A stretch of 64,000 nt of DNA. Source: a bacterium. GTDB taxonomy: Bacteria; Planctomycetota; UBA1135; UBA2386. The DNA is taken from contig JANSXC010000016.1 of the NCBI GenBank assembly GCA_024743115.1, positions 1 through 64,000 of the forward strand, in the 5' to 3' direction. Under the pieces are notes generated by a model. That model saw only the letters and a list, made by a program, of their open reading frames with translations. It had not been told where the DNA came from and did no database searches. The position numbers and the translations under genes are program-made. Each line of letters begins with the position of its first letter. The stretch's first letter is position 1. Shown here one piece after another: positions 59,906 to 64,000 of the stretch.

Positions 59906-60955
59906 ATGCAGACGCATCTCGCCCTCGGAGTCACCTCCCTGCTCGCCCTGGCGAGCGGCCTCGCGTTGTGGGATCAGGAGTCCGCGACGACCGGGGGCGG
60001 CGTCGAGATCGCCGCCGCGGCCGAGGCGTGGCTCGCTGCGCTCGACGACGGCCAGCGCAAGCAGGCGGTCCTGCCACTCACGGCCGAGGAGCGTACGAAG
60101 TGGCACTTCGTGCCAGGCCGCTACAAGGGCGCCGAACTCGGCTCGCTGAATCCCGCTCAACGCGAACTCGGCATGGGGGTGCTCCGCGCGATGCTGAGCG
60201 CGCGCGGTTACGACAAGACACTCGCGATCGTCGAGCTCGAGAACGTTCTACGCAGGATCGAGTCCAAGCCGGGCCGCGACGCGTCTCACCGTGACCCGGA
60301 TCGCTATGCGCTCCTCGTTCTGGGCGAACCGAAGCCGGACGCGGCGTTCGCCGTGCGCTTCCAGGGTCATCACGTCTCGCTGCAGGTACAGATCCGGGCA
60401 GGGCGGGTCATCGGTCATACGCCACACTTCCTCGGCACGAACCCACACGAGATCGTAAGTGGCAAGCGACGCGGCCAGCGCGTTCTGGGTGCCGAAGAGG
60501 ATCTGGCTCGCGCGCTCCTGCTGCTCCTCACCGAAGAACAGCTCGAGCGGGCGGTGATCGCCGAGCAGGCGCCACCCGATGTCATTCTCGGGCCCGCAAA
60601 ACCGCCGAGCGCGCTCGGTGACCGTAAGGGGCTGCCGTGGTCGGAGATGAACGCGACGCAGCGCGGTGTGCTCTGGCGGCTGATCCAGGAATACGCCAGT
60701 GTCTGGCACGGCGAACTCGCGGATCGCGAACTCGCCCGTGTCCGCGGGCAGCTCGACGTACTCTGTTTCGCATGGGCCGGCGGCCAGGAACGTGGCCAGG
60801 GCCACTACTACCGCATCCACGGCAGCCACTTCGCGATCGAGTACGACAACACGCAGAACGGCGCAAACCACGTGCACACCGTCTGGCGCGACTTCGAGAA
60901 CGACTTCGGAGGGGAGTGGTTCGAGCGTCACCTGCGCGAGCAGCACGGGCGATGA
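59906..60955 (+). CDS. DUF3500-family secreted protein
   Basis: 349 residues with a signal peptide (about residues 1-23). It carries DUF3500 landmarks: TKWHFVPGRYKGAELGSL, a MLSARGYDKTLAIVELENVL helix and the C-terminal HYYRIHGSHFAIEYDNTQNG followed by ANHVHTVWRDFENDFG. The family is of unknown function; the His, Tyr and Asp clusters suggest a hydrolase or metal enzyme. It lies 9 bases after kgd and overlaps the next gene by four bases (ATGA), so it is coupled with the HExxH protein. Confidence 0.85.
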   Translation: MQTHLALGVTSLLALASGLALWDQESATTGGGVEIAAAAEAWLAALDDGQRKQAVLPLTAEERTKWHFVPGRYKGAELGSLNPAQRELGMGVLRAMLSARGYDKTLAIVELENVLRRIESKPGRDASHRDPDRYALLVLGEPKPDAAFAVRFQGHHVSLQVQIRAGRVIGHTPHFLGTNPHEIVSGKRRGQRVLGAEEDLARALLLLLTEEQLERAVIAEQAPPDVILGPAKPPSALGDRKGLPWSEMNATQRGVLWRLIQEYASVWHGELADRELARVRGQLDVLCFAWAGGQERGQGHYYRIHGSHFAIEYDNTQNGANHVHTVWRDFENDFGGEWFERHLREQHGR

Positions 60956-61737
60956 GGTCGGTCGTGGCGACCGCGTTCGCTGCGGGACTGCTCGCGGCTC
61001 AGGAAGCGCCGACCAAGAGCCAGTCGCAGTCGGCACGGTCGCCCCTCGAGATCACGCCGCCGACTGCCGAGTGGTACGACGAGGCACTGCTCGACAAGGC
61101 GGTCGCGGCACTGGTCAAGCGAGCCGAACACCACTCCGGCCTGCAGTTCGATCGTCTGCCGAGGGTTCGGATCGCGAACTCGCAGAGCTGGCTCGCCGTC
61201 GTGAAGCGAATCCAGCCGAAGGCACGCGATCACAAGCTGGCTGCAACCCTGTTGCTCGGTCTCTACCAACCTGGCGACGGCGTCCTGCTGAGCCCGGTCG
61301 CGGGCACTGCGTTGCTCGAGTTCGAACGCGACCCGGAACGGCGCCGCATGGCATTCGGCCGGACCGTTCTTGTTCACGAGCTGGTACATGCGCTGCAGGA
61401 ACAGTACTTCGGCCTCGTTACCCGCCGTCTCGCCGCGAAGGAGTTTGCACGCAAGTGGGTGCTGAAGGCGATGAGTGAGGGGCACGCGTACCATGTGGAA
61501 GCGTGTTTCGCCGGCGCCGATCTTCAGCTGGCGGACCATGCGCGCAGGATGGATCGCATGCACCTGCGGAACCGCCGGAACCACTACGTGCAGGGGCGCC
61601 GCTTCGTCGCGAACTTCCTTGCGATGCACGGTCGGGAGAAGCTACATGCGGCGCTGAGGCACGGTCCGCCGACCCTGGCGGAGTTTGGCCGGATCGCCAA
61701 CCGCAAGATCTCGGCGAAGTCCGATTGCTCGAAGTAG
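60952..61737 (+). CDS. Secreted HExxH putative metallopeptidase
   Basis: A short signal (residues 1-16, ending LLAAQ), then a compact domain with a gluzincin-type zinc site: His142-Glu143-x-x-His146 (VHELVHALQ) and a downstream Glu176 (MSEGHAYHVE). The spacing of 30 residues from the second His to Glu is plausible for this class. 261 residues. ATGA overlap with the DUF3500 gene decides the start. Substrate unknown; the pair could act on an envelope protein. Followed after 79 bases by the ExbD-like gene. Confidence 0.75.
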   Translation: MRSVVATAFAAGLLAAQEAPTKSQSQSARSPLEITPPTAEWYDEALLDKAVAALVKRAEHHSGLQFDRLPRVRIANSQSWLAVVKRIQPKARDHKLAATLLLGLYQPGDGVLLSPVAGTALLEFERDPERRRMAFGRTVLVHELVHALQEQYFGLVTRRLAAKEFARKWVLKAMSEGHAYHVEACFAGADLQLADHARRMDRMHLRNRRNHYVQGRRFVANFLAMHGREKLHAALRHGPPTLAEFGRIANRKISAKSDCSK

Positions 61738-61806
61738 GGCACCAACCTCGCTCTCCACCAAGGGAACGGATGAACCGTGCGGTCGCGCGGACCGTTGCAC
61801 TGCAAC

Positions 61807-61812
61807 GGAGGT
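61807..61812 (+). promoter_or_regulatory. Ribosome binding site of the ExbD-like gene
   Basis: GGAGGT four bases before GTG 61817. This decides for the GTG over upstream in-frame starts. Confidence 0.75.
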
Positions 61813-61816
61813 AACC

Positions 61817-62326
61817 GTGAACCAACTGCCCGACGCGCGTGACGCGGACTACAAGCCTGACATGACGCCGATGATCGACGTCGTGTTCCTGATGATCATC
61901 TTCTTCCTCTGTCTCGACTTCCGCGTGCTGGAATCGAAGCTGCCGGCGTTCCTGCCGAAGGATCATGGCGGCCATGCGACCGTTGCACCGAAGGAGCAGC
62001 TCGTGGTGCAGGTGCTCGAGTCCGTTCGGGGTCGCAAGGTGCCTGACCCCGCGCGCCCGGATCGGCATCGAATCGAGGGTCGGCAGGTGCGTTGGCGCGT
62101 CGGGCCCAACATGGTCCATACCTTCGCGGAGCTCGAGGCGGAGCTGGCGCGCGTCGCGGCGTCACCGGGCGGTTGGACCGTGGCGCCGGACACCGGGGAA
62201 CGCGAACGCATCCCGTGCCTGATCGAGCCGATGAAGGGCATCTGCTATGCCGATGTCGCGACGACCACCGACGTGGTCGCATCGCTGGGGTTTGACGAGA
62301 TCACGTTCGGCGGCGGCCGACGCTGA
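61817..62326 (+). CDS. ExbD/TolR-like protein
   Basis: N-terminal MTPMIDVVFLMIIFFL is the ExbD/TolR membrane helix with the essential Asp (about residue 20). The periplasmic part (~40-169) is an alpha/beta domain with no clear homologue by eye. ExbD works with ExbB in a proton-driven energiser for outer-membrane transport, but no ExbB or TonB gene is near, so it is an orphan. GTG start with a strong Shine-Dalgarno. 169 residues. Confidence 0.85.
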   Translation: MNQLPDARDADYKPDMTPMIDVVFLMIIFFLCLDFRVLESKLPAFLPKDHGGHATVAPKEQLVVQVLESVRGRKVPDPARPDRHRIEGRQVRWRVGPNMVHTFAELEAELARVAASPGGWTVAPDTGERERIPCLIEPMKGICYADVATTTDVVASLGFDEITFGGGRR

Positions 62327-62352
62327 GGCGCCGTCGAGTCAGGGTGGCGCGA

Positions 62353-62976
62353 TCACGCGTGCCGCATAACGAACTCGGCCGCGGCCGTGAACGCGCGGGC
62401 GAGGTTCTCCTCGACGGTGTGCCCGCTCCGTTTGCGCGGGGCGAGCGAGTGGTCGCCGTCGGGTAGCCACTCGACCTGAATCTTGCTCGACAGCTCGTAG
62501 CCCGCGACTTCTTCGGGTTTGCCGAACGAGTCGCGTTCACCCTGCAAGATCAGTGTCGGGGTGCGAAGGTCTTCGAGATGCGCCGTGCGCAGTTTCTCGG
62601 GCTTGCCAGGTGGGTGGAACGGATAGCCGAACGCGGTGACCGCGAGCACGTCGAGCTCATCGGCCAGCATCGTGCCGATCCGACCGCCCATCGACTTGCC
62701 GGCGAGCGCGAGTCGCGTGGCGCCGCACTCGCGCGCGGCGGTGCGATACGCCTCGAGCAGCACGGGCATGCGATCGGGACCACGCTTCTTGCCGTCGCGT
62801 CGCGATCGCATGTACGGAAACTCGAAGCGCGCGACTCGCAAGCCGTGCTCCGCGAGCGCGGCGGCGGCACTCGCCATCCAGGGGTGTTCCATGCCCGCGC
62901 CGGCGCCGTGCGCCATCAGTACCATGACCTGCGCATCCTCGGACCCGTCGAACAAGAACTCCGTCGTCGTGCTCAT
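62353..62976 (-). CDS. Cytoplasmic alpha/beta-hydrolase (KANL3/Tex30-like)
   Basis: A compact hydrolase with HGAGAG oxyanion loop, nucleophile elbow GKSMGGR, acid in GERDSFGKPEE and a His in PDGDHSL. This pattern is that of the small KANL3/Tex30-like family. 207 residues, no signal peptide. Coupled to the upstream thioesterase gene by ATGA overlap. Substrate unknown; acyl esters or lactones are possible. Confidence 0.85.
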   Translation of the reverse strand: MSTTTEFLFDGSEDAQVMVLMAHGAGAGMEHPWMASAAAALAEHGLRVARFEFPYMRSRRDGKKRGPDRMPVLLEAYRTAARECGATRLALAGKSMGGRIGTMLADELDVLAVTAFGYPFHPPGKPEKLRTAHLEDLRTPTLILQGERDSFGKPEEVAGYELSSKIQVEWLPDGDHSLAPRKRSGHTVEENLARAFTAAAEFVMRHA

Positions 62977-63434
62977 GCGCGCTGGTCGAGGAACAGGAAC
63001 GGAAACGTACCCTTGGCGATCCGGCGGTCGCCCTGCCAGACCTCGGATTCACAGACTGCCGTGGAGCGACCGACCCGCAGCGGGGTCGCCACGGCGAGCA
63101 GCAGCCCCCGATCCACGGTCGCGGCGGCGAGGAACTGCATCGCGCATCCTGTGCCCGTCATCGAGCGACCGTCCGGCAGATCGGGCCAGAGCAGGTAAAC
63201 CGCGGCGGTGTCCGCCAGCGCCGTGAGGATGCCACCTTGGATGACCCCGGCCTCCTGCACGAACTCGGGCCGCAGCGGTAGTTCGAGTTCAACGCGTTCG
63301 CGGCTCCGAGAACGCAGGCGGAAGCCCAGGAAGCGATTGACGGGAACGTCGGCGAACTCGGCCACGGGGTGCAGCCTACGGATTCTGCGCTTCGATCGGG
63401 AGTTCCAGTCGTTGCGTTCCGATGAAGGGGCCAT
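62973..63434 (-). CDS. PaaI-like hotdog thioesterase
   Basis: The motif QEAGVIQGGILTALADTAA is the hotdog helix of PaaI-type acyl-CoA thioesterases. The rest shows strand-helix-strand alternation of a single hotdog fold. The start is uncertain: ATG 63434 shares a CATG with the next gene's start, ATG 63470 is longer, and GTG 63365 fits the domain best. It probably hydrolyses short aryl- or acyl-CoA. Cytoplasmic. Coupled with the alpha/beta hydrolase, suggesting both act in one degradation pathway. Confidence 0.8.
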   Translation of the reverse strand: MAPSSERNDWNSRSKRRIRRLHPVAEFADVPVNRFLGFRLRSRSRERVELELPLRPEFVQEAGVIQGGILTALADTAAVYLLWPDLPDGRSMTGTGCAMQFLAAATVDRGLLLAVATPLRVGRSTAVCESEVWQGDRRIAKGTFPFLFLDQRA

Positions 63435-64000
63435 GTCCCGATCTTCTCGTGCAGCTGGGGGCTCCGTCATCGAACAGCTTGCGCGGGCTGCCGTGACTGT
63501 CGGGGTTTCGATGGTGGCGGGTTCGGTGGCTCAGCCGGTCCTTATGGCGCAGGACGTCACGTCACCGCCGCCCGCGCAGCGGACCTGGCTCGTTGGCGTT
63601 CGGCAGTCATTCTGTTGAGGGACGCTCCACGCTACGCCGGTCCGTGAGACCTTGGCCAAGATCCCGGGCGTCGCGAGAGTCACGGCTTCACCCGTTTCGA
63701 TCCAGTGGGTCGACCTCTACGAAGTAACGGGCATCCAACAGATCGACTGGCGCCGTGGAACCGAGTATTTGACGGCGAGCCGTCGTGAGTTCGTGCACGC
63801 GGTTGCGGTCGAGGGGGGCGCCGTCGAACTCGAACGGATCGCGGCGGCGCTGCGCCAGCCCGACGCGGCGCAACCGGCCGCCATTGATCTGACCTGGCAG
63901 GCTTCGAACTGGCGCAACCTGATGCAGCAGCAACTGCGCTGGAACGGTCTCGAGTTGCTGTTGCAAGGGCTCGCGCCGATACGGGGGCTCCGGGAGGGGG
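63433..64000 (+). CDS. Secreted-protein-like frame interrupted by in-frame TGA, cut by window end
   Basis: ATG 63433 (AAGGGG just upstream) opens a frame with a signal-like N-terminus (ARAAVTVGVSMVAGSVA) that reaches a TGA at 63616. The same frame continues without any further stop for 380 bases to the window edge, with coding-like third-position GC. So this is either a nonsense-broken gene, a UGA recoded as selenocysteine (Cys precedes it), or two genes. I see no convincing SECIS hairpin after the TGA. The product after the stop has segments such as VDLYEVTGIQQIDWRRG. Function unknown. Confidence 0.5.

Noticed and set aside
63616-63680. SECIS-like element after the in-frame TGA
   Set aside because: Only a weak GGAC/GTCC pairing was found, with a large loop; not enough to call a selenoprotein.

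Overview
The window is a high-GC bacterial chromosome segment that is almost fully coding, with short gaps and no rRNA, tRNA, CRISPR array or insertion sequence that I can see. Several traits together suggest a Planctomycetota-type organism: many secreted proteins built from kelch repeats, beta-sandwich repeats and a recurring C-terminal Cys-containing module; ECF sigma factors tied to membrane sensors; a kinase-TM-TPR gene; and a type IV/II pseudopilin. This assignment is inference from protein architecture, not from a marker-gene tree.

Layout. 1-3200: a HEAT-repeat protein cut by the window edge, a prepilin-like protein and a secreted protein. 3254-11558: a complete F-type ATP synthase operon (atpZ-like, atpI-like, atpB, E, F, H, A, G, D, C). 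11864-22056: a triple-FKBP prolyl isomerase, an RlmN-like radical SAM methyltransferase, a LolD/MacB-type ABC ATPase with its overlapping FtsX-type permease, a 12-kelch secreted protein and aspS. 22069-32687 is a long minus-strand run: two esterases, a barrel-like envelope protein, a glycosyltransferase 9 coupled to a radical SAM protein, an unknown protein, a molybdopterin oxidoreductase and a secreted triple-repeat protein. 32823-38409: ECF sigma factor, Ser/Thr kinase with a TPR part split off by a frameshift, and a secreted regulatory-domain protein. 38466-43607: CBS protein, S9 peptidase, an iron-sulfur/NrfD fusion and a glycine-rich RRM protein. 43871-55386: a small membrane protein, a sigma factor coupled to a membrane LRR protein, an M1 aminopeptidase, thrS, a giant sigma factor fused to an ectodomain, and a secreted protein. 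55680-64000: infC, a fused E1-E2 2-oxoglutarate dehydrogenase, a DUF3500 protein coupled to an HExxH protein, an ExbD-like protein, an alpha/beta hydrolase, a thioesterase, and a reading frame with an internal TGA that runs off the window.

The housekeeping genes cover energy (ATP synthase, 2-oxoglutarate dehydrogenase, a quinone-linked molybdoenzyme whose catalytic and membrane subunits lie about 11 kb apart) and translation (aspS, thrS, infC, rlmN). The accessory genes are mostly envelope genes. A repeated theme is a sigma factor placed next to, or fused to, a single-pass membrane protein with a repeat ectodomain (kinase/TPR at 33 kb, LRR at 45 kb, carboxypeptidase-regulatory-like repeats at 51 kb).

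The most interesting items are the sigma-TM-ectodomain fusion, a kinase/TPR frameshift sitting in a perfect 16-bp inverted repeat, the actinobacterial-style fused 2-oxoglutarate dehydrogenase, and a C-terminal module (PLDxFGxxGC) shared by three otherwise unrelated secreted proteins.
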